DNA of 64,000 nt from Porphyra umbilicalis (lineage: Eukaryota; Rhodophyta; Bangiophyceae; Bangiales; Bangiaceae): the NCBI GenBank assembly GCA_002049455.2, contig KV918800.1:62001-126000 (forward strand). Direction: 5' to 3'. The notes beneath the pieces were generated by a model. The model was not told the DNA's origin. It saw only the letters and a list, made by a program, of their open reading frames with translations, and searched no databases. A program made the position numbers and the translations under genes. Shown one piece after another: positions 50,863-61,493 of the stretch. Each line of letters opens with the position of its first letter. Positions within the stretch are counted from its first letter, which is position 1.

Positions 50863-53800
50863 GTTCATCTGGCGGTGACTCGCTGGCCGTCCCGGGGGTG
50901 GGTCGGCTGCCGCGCCCGGTCGGGCGGCGCGGCCTGGCGAGGCGGCGGGGCGCAGCCGCCCCCCGCAATCACAGGACTGGCCGTTCCCGGAGTATGTGCT
51001 CAGACGGTTTGACTGCTTCCCCCGACAACAGTGACTGTCCCTCTACCCCTCGTGCCCCGTCCCCCGTGCCGTCCGGCGCGGGCGACCGCGCCTTTGCCCC
51101 CCCCCCCTCGCCCGCTCTCCTACCTCTGGCGCTTCTGTCCTCCCCTCCCCTACCTGCACCCCCCATGCTCGTTCGTGTTCTCCCTCCCCCCCGCCGTCCT
51201 CGTCGGCTGGTGCGGCTGACGCCGCCGATGAGCACCGCTGCCCGATCGCGAGCTGCGGCGCGACCGCCGCGGGCAACCCGCTGTGGCTTGCCGTCCGCGC
51301 TCACCTGCGCCACGCCCACAAGGCCGCCGACGGCGTCGGTGCTGTCGGCCAACTGGCTGCGCGGCTGCCGCCACTGCGGCGTCTTGCTTCCTTCCGGTCG
51401 GTCGACGACCGCGCGCCTGGCGCTGGCGGAGCACGAGGAGGGGTTTCCTGCGCGCCCGGGCGCGCCTGCTGCCGCGCCGGCGGCCCGCGCGGTTGCGAGC
51501 TCGCTGGCGGTGGGTGGCGCCGCGGCCGCGTCGGCCGTTGTCACGCCGGCGCCCTCTCCTGGCGTTGACGGCGGGTCTGGTGCTGGTGTTGGTGCGGCCC
51601 CTCTCCTGGGTGTCTGCCCACTGCTCAGTTGTGGTGCGGCCGTGGGGGCGGGCGCCGCGTTCGTCGAGCACCTGCGTTCGGCGCACACGGCGGTGAGAGT
51701 GCCGCCCGAGCGCCTTGTGGAGGCGCAGATGGGGGGCTGCCGTCACTGCCACCGCCTGTTCTCGGTCGTGCGGACGGCCTCTGGGCATCGCCCTCTGCGC
51801 TCCCACGAGCCCAACTGCCCTTCGCACCCGCTTCTGCAGGGTGGGGGTGGTCGTGCGGCGGCGACGGCGGCGGCCACCGCGGCGGGTGCGGCGCCGGCGA
51901 CGGCGGCCGACCTGGCGAACTGGGCGACGCGCACGTGTTGCGTGGTGGGTGGGTGCACCACCACGTTTCGCGGCGCCGTGACGCCGCGCACGCTGCCGGC
52001 GCACCTGGCGCGCTCGCATACGCTGGCGGCGGTGCCGGAAGAGTGGGTCCGCGCGCTGCGGTTGGCCGGATGCCGCGACTGCGGTCGCCCGTACCGCACA
52101 GTGGTGGGCCGGCAGCGGCGGACGTCGCTGTCGCGGCAAGAGGCGCGGTGCGACGAGCGTCCCGCGTTGGCGACGGAGGGGGACGAGGACCCGCCGCCAC
52201 CGCCGGACGGCGAAGTGGGAGGTGCCCCTGCCAACGTCAACGACGGCGCCGGCCCGGCGGCGGTCGCCGCGGCCGGAAACAGGACGGGCGGGGACGCACC
52301 CCCCCCCCCCCCCCCCCCCCACCCCTCCCCTCGACGCTATTCTCGGAGGAGCCAAGCGAGTGGGCGTGGAGGCGCGCGGCATTCTTGCTGCGGCAGACCC
52401 CCCTCCTCGACTCGTGTCCTGCGCTGGTGGCGTCGGGGGCGCGCACCGCCGATCACCTCCCCGCTTCTATGCTGCCCGCGTGGCGGCAGCTGGGTGCCGA
52501 CGCGCTCTCCTGGGTGCGGCGCGACCCGGGCAGCGCCACCGCGTGGCTGTGGCTGATCAGCCTCCCGTCCCTCCTATTTCACGTCCCCGCGCGCACGCGG
52601 GGCAGGGGGGAGTGTCCTGCGCCGCTGACCCACGCGGCGCGTGTGGCCGCCCTCCTCGACGGGGACTTTTCGGCGGCGTTACGGGACCGTAACGTTGGTG
52701 TGTGGCGCGTGCCGCCTGCGTCTGCGGCCGCGGCGCCGCCCGCGTCGCATTTCTCTCCCCCCCCTACCCCCCCCCCCCCCCCGCTTTCGATATCCCGGCT
52801 GCCCACCTTTCTCCCCCGCGGGTTGGATCGGGCGTACCCGTACGCCCGACAAGCAGCCGGCTGCGTGCGACGCGCGCCCAGCGGCGGGCGCTCTGACAAG
52901 TATGGCGTGGGCGCCTCAGCGCCGCCGCGCGCGCGCTGTAGGGCGCGCCGGTGGCGCCGCACACGCCCGCCGTGTGGCAGGCGGCGCAACGGCTATTACC
53001 GCGTGTGACGTCGGGGCTGGCGACGACCGCGTCGGTCGAGCCCGCGTTCGGCCCTGAGCTCGCCGCCACCGCCGCGCACGGCACAGCCGCGGCTGCCCCG
53101 CTTGGCTTGTCGGCGGAAACGGTGGTGGCGATGATCCGGTCGGCCGCGCGCGGCTCCGCCCCAGGCCCGTCGGGCCTAAGGATGGAGCACCTGTGGGCGC
53201 TGGCGGAGGACAGCCGCAACGCGCTAGTGGGGGTGGTGCGGCTGTTGGCTACAGATTCGGCCACCACGGTGGTGCCGGCTGTGACGAGCCACGCGCTGGC
53301 GGGCGCGGAGCTCCTGCTTCTCGTCAAGCCGGGGGCGTTCGACGCTGACGGAGTGCCCCGGCTCCGCCCGATCGGGATGCCGGAGACGATCCGCAAGCTG
53401 GTTGCTGGGTCGCTGGCTCGCGACCTGCGCGCGTCGGCGGCTGCGCTGATGGCGCCACTGCAGCTGGGCATCGGCGTCCCCAACGCATGCGAGCGCCTCT
53501 TGCACGCGTTGGAGGCCCAGCTGGAGGTGGCGCCCGAGGAGGGGGTGCTGTTGTTGGACTTGGAAAACGCATTCAACCTCATCTCCCGCGCGGCGGCGCG
53601 GGCATTCGTCGACCGCGCGTTCCCCTCCCTGACGCCGCACGTGGCGGCGACGTGCGGCTGTTCTCTGCCGGCGGTGTACGGGTGGGCGGCGGCGCGGCGC
53701 GGCGGCGATCGTGGCGCTGACGGCGACGGCCGCGACGGCCGCGACGGGACGGGCGACGGCGGAGACGGTGGGGGGGGCGACGAGGACCCCCCCGGCCTAG

Positions 53801-53909
53801 TCGACGATGGCGATGACGCCCACCCGCCCCAGTGGGTGCCCCCCCCCCTCCCGATGGGTGCTCACCGTCGAGCGGGGGACGCAGCAGGGGGACCCGCTGG
53901 GGCCCTTTC

Positions 53910-54327
53910 TGTTGGACTGTGATGCTCGTCGCCGACTCCACTGGCGGTTCGCGGTTGGACGATGGTCGGTGACCCTTATGATACCCCACATGGTACATTT
54001 GCAAGACGTGGTCAAGTTGCACACATTCGTGTTGGGTCATCTTGGGGCGTTACTTTTGGCATGTTTTGGATTTGATCTTCGCTTTGCTCTAGTGGCTTTT
54101 GATTTGGTGAGTGATTCGATTTGGTGCGAGGGCGTGGGCGTCGGTGTGGGCGCGAGAGGGGGGAGCACTTGGGCCGGTGGGGACTATTTGAGAGGTGCTC
54201 TCGGTTAAGAGAGGCAGGCGATCCTTAGCACAACCAACAAAGCACGTTCGCACACACACACACAAGCTCAAGCCACTCAACCACTTCACCGTGGTCCCCC
54301 AACCCCTATCCCCACTGCGTTTCAACA
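53910..54327. mobile_element. Solo LTR, 418 bp, inside the RT domain
   Basis: Begins TGTTGGACTG and ends TTTCAACA (TG..CA, with TGTTG/CAACA inverted ends). Flanked by the 5-bp duplication CTTTC at 53905-53909 and 54328-54332. It splits the RT GDPLGPF motif; excision of the LTR plus one duplication (423 bp) leaves the RT frame continuous. Composition is less GC-rich than the host element, with a (CA)n patch near 54250. No internal retrovirus-like region remains, so the LTR pair has recombined to a solo LTR. Confidence 0.92.
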
Positions 54328-55086
54328 CTTTCTCCACGCCGCGGCCCTGATGCTCGTGCTTCTGCGCCTGGCCCGCCTCCACCCCGCGCACGTCATCGAC
54401 GCATTTCACGATGACGTGCGCGCGGTGGGGCCCGTGGCTGGGCTCGGCGCGGTGATGGCGTCAGCGGCGCGGGTTGGGGCGCTCGTCGACGCCGAGCTGT
54501 TGTCGAGCAAGTACGTGGCGTGGTCGCCGGGCGCGCCCGCGGCGCCGCCCGACCTGACCTCCCAGTGGCGGTCGGAGGGGGTGGAGCAGATTTCGATCCC
54601 TGTGGGACACCACGATTTCGTGGCGGCGCGCGTCGTGGCCATGGCGGCCGAGCACGCGGCGGGGGTGGCGGCGATTGTTGCCCTGCCGGAGGAGGAGCTG
54701 CAGACTATGCTGCTCCTCGTCCGCCTGTGCGCCGGGCCTTGCGTGACGTACGCGCTGCGGTCTCTCCCCCCCGACGCAGGCGCCACGTTGGCCGCCGCCG
54801 TCGACGATGACGTCAAGCGTACGGTGCTCTCCCTCCTGTGTGACGCGACGGACGGCGCTGAGGTGCGCGCGGCGCTGCTCGCGCGCGCCGCGCTGCCCGT
54901 CCGTATGGGGGGGCTGGGCGTCGGCGACCGTTCGCGTGTGGCGGCGGCGGCCGTCGTGGCGTCCTGGGCGGACGCCGCCGTGCACTGCCACCGGGCGGCG
55001 GCGCCGGCGTTGGCCGACCTGGCTGGTGCCCTGCGGGACACCGACCCGGTTGGTTCTGCGCCGCCCGCTGGCACCTAGGTCGACAC

Positions 55087-56442
55087 CAGGGGCTGAGGTG
55101 TATAAAGTTGAGCTAGATATATCCGCACAGTATACTCGGATATATCCATATTCATGCCGTAGCTGCGTATTCTTAATGTACTCTGTCCATGCACCGACGA
55201 TTATAATGTGCCTGAATAATTCTCCGAGGGCAGGATATAACGTAATCAGATTGCAGATATTTTGCCTGGAATTATCCGACTCCCGGACTCGGCTGTGCGC
55301 TACAACAGCATTTTGGGGCAGCCCTTGCGACGCCGCAGGCGAACAAGATGCCAATGTTGGCTACCAGCTCGGCGATGATGGCCGGACCTTCGCAACTAAG
55401 AGGGAAATGTGTCTGGCACACCCGAGCCGGATGCCCGGACCACGACGTGAAAATTTTTGGGTATCCGCATCATGATCATATCCTCTTCACGTGAGGAGCA
55501 GCCCTGCCCCCCTGCTTCTCGACGCATAAAATCTGCGCCTCTTTGCTGTCACAACACCCTCCGGGGTCGACCACTTTTGCACCCCGGCGAGCACTCGTCG
55601 TGTCTTGGGAACACTGCCCGCAGCACCAGAAATCTTTCGGTGGCCGATGACGAGATTGTAGCTTTTAGTATGCACGCTGGAATTGTGCAAGTACACCATA
55701 CAACTCCAGTTTCCCAGGAGATTGAGACCACCTCAAAACGTACGTTGGCTGGCGCCAGACTTTGTTGGCGGCATCGTCGGACAATCTGTCGCTGGTATTG
55801 CTGATCCCCGAATTTTGTCCTGGTGGACAGAGACTGACTTACGGACCGACTCTCTCCACCAATCAGATGCGCCCCTGGGACTGACTTGGTGCTCCTGATT
55901 GCTTACATGTGCCCATACAGCCTGGAAATCAACATCAGCTCCTCTATTTTTCTGCACTTTTGGCAAGGAGACAGTAGAAAATCTCAAGATCTCGCGTGGG
56001 CAGCTTGCTCCGTGCCAAGAAAATCGGATCAAGCGGCAACAAACAGTGAGTTCTGCTGGATGCACGGTCCTGGTACCGAATGCAGGATTTCTATTGGCTT
56101 CGATGCCTTTTTACTGTCGTTTTAAACCAATAGAGTGCTCTTATTCAGAGCCAGTCTCTGTCTCTGTCCCCCAGGACAAAATTCGGGGATCAGCAATACA
56201 TGCGCCGATCCCTATTTATGCAGAAACGTCCTCGGAAGGAATATACTCACTCTAGGTACACAGAGTAAAATCAAAATCGGAGCGATAACATATCCGAATA
56301 TAATGCTGATCCTTACTCCGACCAACGAGGTCAGATCCGAATTCAGATACATGACATCATCGAAAACTCATATCTGAGTGCATGTTAGGGCAAGTGGAGT
56401 ATATTCTGATTCTATAAAATGTGACAGATTCAAAAGCCCCTG
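55087..56442. mobile_element. hAT-type non-autonomous element, 1356 bp
   Basis: Terminal inverted repeats CAGGGGCT and AGCCCCTG, flanked by the 8-bp duplication GTCGACAC (55079-55086 and 56443-56450), the hallmark of hAT transposition. The interior is AT-richer than the host element, with no transposase frame. It interrupts ORF2 of retrotransposon copy 1 just after a TAG codon. Confidence 0.92.
55795..56199. repeat. Nested inverted repeat inside the hAT element
   Basis: About 38 bp starting GTATTGCTGATCCCCGAATT at 55795 is inverted, with one or two mismatches, ending at 56199. It may be a 405-bp MITE nested in the hAT element, but no target duplication is visible. Confidence 0.65.
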
Positions 56443-57152
56443 GTCGACACCCGGGCGTGGCCGGGCGCCCCTCGGGCGGGCGCTGCGGCTGCTGCTGGCG
56501 CCGCTGGTGCTCCTTCGGTGGCCAACGCGACGACGTCGAGGCGTCGCCCCCCAATCCTGTCGAGTCTTCTTGCGGCCGTCGCCGCCCTGAACGCCGCGTG
56601 CGGCGCGGCGCCCGCACCCTCCCCAACCACCCCCGACCTCCTTGCCCCCCCTGCCGACGCCCATATCTCGGCGACCGGTTTACTCCGCGTCGCGGGGGGG
56701 ACTCGGCTGAGTTGGGCGCGGCTGCTCGAGGGGGCGCGGGCCCCGTCCCAGCGGGACCTGGCGGAGCCCGTGGACCTCGCCGCGCTCGAGCGCTTGAGGG
56801 CCTCACTGCCGGACAATGCGGACCTCGCGCGGCTCGCCGCCTGCCACGGGGCGGGCGCGGGCCTTTGGCTGTCTGCTTTGCCGGCACCCGGCCGCTCTGC
56901 CGGCGCCATCGGCGGGCGGGCCATGCGGATGGCAACCCGCCTCTGGCTCGGCGTGCCCCCGGTCGCGCGGACGGCGGTGGCACGTCGGTGCGCGTGCGGC
57001 GCTGCGGTGGACGCGTACGGTGTTCACTTCCTGGGGGCGTGCCGCGCCCCCTCGTGCATCTCGAACTCCATGTTTCGCCATAGCACGCTGGTGGCGCGGA
57101 CGGCGGATGCGCTGCGGGCGCACCCGCAGCGGCGGGACGTGGTGGTGGAAGC

Positions 57153-57880
57153 TGTGACGGTCCGTCACATGGCCCCCACACTCCGGGATCCAGATTCCCC
57201 GGAAATATGCCCCACTAACGCATATTTCAAATTGTTCCGTTGGCGACCCACTTGTGATCATCTCGTGGCTCACCAACCACAACCGCAATCCCAATACTTG
57301 TCTGGGATTCATAACCCCCTCGAGCGGGCCCCTACTTAAGGGCCTAATTTTGTGTAAACCCCACTTGGATTATCGACTTATGTTACTTTGTGCCCCTGAC
57401 TCCGGGGCGCCGCGAGGGTGTCACGTAGCACCCTTCCCCCCGCCTCTACTCAAGGCGGTATTCGAAGCTTCGGCCGTCCTCCGGGTTATGAGCCCAGTGG
57501 GCCCTGAGGGAGGGCTTTCCGTGGGTCCTTTGAGGGTGTCTGAGGAGGGTTTTCCGAGGGTCCTTTGAGGGAGTCTGGGGAGGGTTTTCCGAGGGTCCTT
57601 TGAGGGTGTCTGAGGAGGGTTTTCCGAGGGTCCGAGGGGAACGGACGGGATAAGAGGGTGGGGCGTGAGTGTCGCCTCGAGGCCTTCGACGCGGGCAAGT
57701 AAACTTCCGGTCACACAACTCGTGTTTGTCGCTCGGGGCGCCTTCCCCCGGTCGACGCCGTGCGTGTGTGCTCTTCGGGATTTCCTTCCGGGGCGGGTAT
57801 TCCCCGACAGGACTACCCGGCGACACGGTTTGGCTCGCCCTCCCCCCAACTGGGTGGGGTGGGCTGAGTGTGTTGTCACA
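57153..57880. mobile_element. Solo LTR, 728 bp, near the RT C-terminus
   Basis: Begins TGTGACGG and ends TTGTCACA, with the 5-bp duplication GAAGC at 57148-57152 and 57881-57885. Removing it with one duplication makes the retrotransposon frame continuous (VVVEA to SSALFGAG). The sequence is unrelated to the 418-bp LTR, so it comes from a different family. It contains a 35-bp tandem repeat. Confidence 0.9.
57509..57637. repeat. 35-bp tandem repeat, about 3.7 copies
   Basis: Unit GGAGGGTTTTCCGAGGGTCC plus TTTGAGGGTGTCTGA, starting at 57509, 57544, 57579 and 57614 with a few substitutions; located within the 728-bp solo LTR. Confidence 0.92.
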
Positions 57881-58569
57881 GAAGCGTCGTCCGCGCTTTT
57901 CGGTGCTGGCACCGTGACGCTCCGCCCGGACGTGCGCGCGGTGCGCGTGCCGACTGGGGGGGTGGTCTGGGGCGTCGCGGCCGTCGCGTCGGTCTTCACC
58001 GACAAGGTCGTCGCGGACGTGGTCGCCCGGCCTTCCGTAGCTGTGGCGGCGGTGGGGCGCGAGGAGCGCAAGGTGCGTCAGTTCGCGCCGCGCCTTCCCG
58101 CCGCCAACCCGCCCGCTGTATTTACCCCACTGGCGTGGGAGGTGTTTGGCCGCGTGGGCCCCGCGTCTGAGAACTTTTTGCGCACCGCTGTCGGTGGTCC
58201 GGGGCGCTCGCGCGTGCTCGCGTCGCTGCTTACGGCCGCGTCCGCTATCATTTGGCGCTACAACGCGCGCATGCTTTGTGAGGGGTTTTTGAAGTGTGAT
58301 GCGAGGGGGCGGGCCACTTTGGACGCCCCAACTGCTGTGGCCCGAATCTCCGGTTGAGTGGAGCCTTCGCCACATTTCGTTGTTAGCGGACGTTAGGCCC
58401 GGGCCTTCTCAAAAGCAAAGACCACACTAGCCATCGCCTTGTAGTGAACAGTCTACGATTACCCGCTCGAGGCGGCTCGAAGACGAGTGGCTGTGCCGGG
58501 CGAGACGGTGACGTGGCGGAGGGGTGCGTTGGGGGTCCGGGCACCCCCCCCCGCGGCGGCGCGGCGGCG

Positions 58570-61493
58570 ATGGACGCGGCGGCGGCCGGGGGGGCCGCCG
58601 CCGTCGCCGCGACCACGCGCGCGATCGCGGCGTTGCTCGACGCCGTCGCCGTGAACGCGACGGCGGCGTCGAAGCGAACGCTGCTGCTGCTGACAGTTGC
58701 GCATCTGACAGAGGATCGATTGGCTGGGGATGGTCCAATTAACGATTCTCGCTTTTCATTGGCTGGCGCGGCGCCGCTAATCGCTATTAGCGGCTTAGCC
58801 GGCGCCGCTATCCCCCCACCCCCGCGTGCTCCCCCACCCCCGCCGCTGACCGCCCCGCCCCCCCCGCCCCGTCGCCCCTGGCTCCCCCCGCTCCTGCTGC
58901 TGGTGCCCCCCCCCCCCCATCGGCGGGGAAACCTTCCCGCTGCCGCCCGGCCGCCGCGGCCGCAAGGCCCGCCGCACGGCGCGCCGCCATGCCGCCGCCG
59001 CGACGGTGGCTCCTCGCCTGCTCGCCGCTGCTCCCGCCGCCGCCGGCGCCGACGCGGGCCTGTCTCCCCCTCGCGGTTTCCGCGCTCCCCCCCCGTGGTT
59101 GCGGCGGCGGCTGCTGCCGCCGCCCCCCCCGCCGCGGTCGCCCGCGACGCCGGGCCCACCGCCGGCGCCGCCAACGTCGGTGCCGGCGGCCCCCCCCCCC
59201 CCCCGTACCGGCCGCCGCTGCGGCGGCCGCCCAAGATGCGGTCGCCGCGCCTGCGGCGGATCCCCGTGCTGGCCCCCGCCCGCGCCCCGCGACGTGGGCC
59301 GACGCGGTGGTCGGCGGGCATGGGGCTGCCCCTGCGGCCGTGGCCGGCGGCCGGCGGCCGCCGCCGCGCGGCGGCCACCACAAGGACGCTGTGGCCGTAG
59401 CCGCCGCCGGGGCGGCGGCGAAAAACAAGGACAAGGACGGAGGCGCTGCCGCGGCGGCGGCCGCTCGGCTCGCCCGCGCGACCGCCGCGGGCGCCGCGCT
59501 GCGCCGCCTCGCCGCCGGGTCGCCCGCGTGCGTGACGCTGCGGACTGTGTACGTCCGCGGCGTCGCCCGCGAGTGGCGCACCTGGCGGCTGCGCCAGCTG
59601 CTGTCCGGAGTGGCGGGGCTCCCCGAGCGGGCGGTGGTGGACGTGGACCGCTTCGGCGACCTCGCTGCCGTGCGCCTGCTGGCCACGCACGCGGACGCTT
59701 TCGAGGCGGCTGTGGCGCTGTCGCCGGCCGCGGACACGCTGACGCTCGTGCGGGGCGTCGACCCCCTGTCGCCTTCGCTGCTGGGTGCCCCCCGCCGGCG
59801 CGGCCTGTCGGAGGACGCGGCCCGCACGACGGCGCGCGCCTTTTTTGTGGCGCGCACCACGGCCAAACTGGCGTCGCTCGACGAGCGGGTGGGCATGCCG
59901 CCCGCCCACCGGGACGCCCTCCGCCAGCTGCTCCACCGGGAGCTCGCCCCGCACGTGCGGCAGCTGGCGGACGGTGGTGGCGCGGCGGGCGGCTGCCCGG
60001 CTCCCCTGGCTGTGGAAGTAGATGTGGCCACCGCCAGGCGCGGTGGGGGTGCCCGCCGTGCGGCTGGCCGCGAAAGCCTGGTTCCGCCCGCGGCGGTGGC
60101 GGTGGCGGCCGCGGCGGTGGTCGACGCCGACGGCGGCGCGGATGAAAATTTCCCGCCGGCGGCGTCGACCCCCGCGTGGACATCAAACACACCGTCTGAA
60201 ATTTCGGTGCCGCCGCCAACCCCCTCCTTTTTGGCCGCCGTTGACGGTGACGCGGTGGTCGCGGAAAATTTTCGCGCCGACGTGGGTGGCGCCGATCCGA
60301 TACTCGGGGTCGGGAAGCAGGTGGTCACCACGACGGTGACCGCCCCGACCCCCTGCTCTGATCGCGTCCCGCTGGTTTATCAGACAAATTCTAACGCCGC
60401 CGTCCCACAGGCTGGCAGCATGACGGCGGCCCGGACGCCGCCGTCCCCACCGCTGGCCGACAAGGTCGCCGCAGCTGTCGGACGTGCCCCGGGCGGCGCC
60501 GTTGGTGCGCTGTCGCTGGCGGCTGCCTTTTTTCGCGTTGCGCGCGGCGCTGTGGCTGAGGCCGCCGACGCGGCCTCCACGCCCCGCCACCTCGACCCGG
60601 CCGCCGCGGCCATGTGCGCTGAGGCGGCAGAGACCCGCGGCGTGTGCATCGCGGCCGCGGCGGCCGCCACTGCCAACATTGGCCTTGCCCCGTCGGGGGC
60701 GGCTCGGCCGCGTCGTCAGACGCCGCTGGCTGTGCCGGCGCAGCTCGCCGCCGACGTCGACGGCGCACGGCGGGCGGAAGCTGAGTTGCGGCGTGCGACC
60801 AGCCGCATTGTCGCCGCACAAGAAACTCCGGTGGCCGTCGCGCGCCGCAAGCGTGCGGCAGCCCTGGTGGGCGCCACTCGTCGTGCGCGGCTCCCAGCTG
60901 CCCGCGATGCGGCCCGTGCCGCTCGCGCTGACGCCGCTGCGGCCGCGCTGGTGCGCCTCCCTCCGGATGCCGGGCACGTCACCAGTCGCTTTGAGGTGGC
61001 GGCGGACCTGTACACGCCTGCGGCCGGCGCACGCGCCCCCCCGCCGACGCCCGCCGCGAAGCGGCGCGTGCGGGTGGCGAACGACGCGGCGTCGGGGGCA
61101 CTCCGTGCCGGTGTGGCTGGCACGGGGCCTGTCGGCGTAGCCGGGCGCACGCCTGCGGCCGCCCTGCGCGGCACCGCCTTGGCGGACACGCCCATCCCCT
61201 CCCCTGCGGCCGCGGCGACTGGGGCCACGGCTCCTGGTGCGGTGCGCGATGCCGGTGGTGTTTCGCGTGCACCAGGTGCGTCCAGTGATTCTAGTATTGA
61301 GGGGGAGGATTATGCGGCGCCCCAACCTCAAGGTTGGCGTGACGCAGGCGCCCCCCGCTCGACATTGGACAAACTCGGCCGTGCGGCGGCGGCTGTGGCG
61401 CCGGTGGCGTCCCCGTCGGAGAATCATGACGTGGTGCCGCCGGTGGCGTCCGCTGATGCTCCCCCCTCCGTTAGCGACGCCACCGCCAAATGA
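58570..61493 (+). pseudogene. Retrotransposon ORF1 (copy 2), frame changes at poly-C runs
   Basis: ATG 58570 corresponds to ATG 47818 of copy 1. The first part is in one frame up to the C12 run near 58908-58919. The matching protein then continues in a second frame to the C8 run near 59086-59093, back in the first to the C run near 59191-59203, and from there in a third frame to TGA 61491-61493 without further breaks. From about 59230 the sequence has the RRM-like VTLRTVYVRGVAREWRTWRL and RAVVDVDRFGDLAAVRLLA, and an intact GAG where copy 1 has TAG. Because every break is at a C run, this could be a functional gene with sequencing errors. Confidence 0.65.

Larger units (their letters stand above)
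50859..58357 (+). pseudogene. Retrotransposon ORF2 (copy 1): zinc fingers, RT, probable RLE; multiply interrupted
   Basis: Starts at ATG 50859, inside the ORF1 stop (ATGA). N-terminal C2H2 and CCHC fingers: CPIASCG, CPLLSCG, GCRHCHRLF, CCVVGGCTTTF..HLARSH and GCRDCGRPY (51230-52110). Frame breaks occur at the C run near 52300 and again near 52900. RT motifs: GSAPGPSGLRMEHLW, LRPIGMPETIRKLVAG, QLGIGVPNACERLLHALE, LLLDLENAFNLI, then after a shift at C10 (about 53838-53847) RGTQQGDPLGPF and, beyond a solo LTR, AFHDDV (catalytic DD). A TAG at 55076-55078 precedes the hAT insertion. The C-terminus has a CACG..H..C knuckle, LRPDV and FTPLAWEVFGRVG, typical of restriction-like endonuclease elements. 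TGA at 58355-58357. Confidence 0.8.
47669..58420 (+). mobile_element. Non-LTR retrotransposon (RLE-type, R2-like group), copy 1, decayed
   Basis: Begins at ACCACACTAGCCATCGCCTT, the same sequence with which copy 2 begins at 58421, and runs directly into copy 2 with no spacer or poly(A). Contents: ORF1 with an RRM-like domain, ORF2 with N-terminal zinc fingers, reverse transcriptase, a CCHC-type knuckle and a probable restriction-like endonuclease. Three later insertions interrupt it (53910-54327, 55087-56442, 57153-57880). Without them and their duplications it is about 8.2 kb. Nonsense codons and frame changes show it is inactive. Confidence 0.85.

Noticed and set aside
24805-55078. Recurrent TAG as the in-frame interrupting codon (49930, 55076, 21719, 21884, about 25015, about 24830), suggesting TAG reassignment
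   Set aside because: The intact NLR-type gene ends with TAG, a TGA also interrupts the Crypton-like frame, and copy 2 of the retrotransposon has GAG where copy 1 has TAG. Ordinary nonsense mutation or mini-introns explain it better.
47669-58420. An endogenous virus or giant-virus insertion as the source of the RT-containing region
   Set aside because: The gene order, zinc fingers and absence of capsid or polymerase-like viral genes match a non-LTR retrotransposon with nested transposons.
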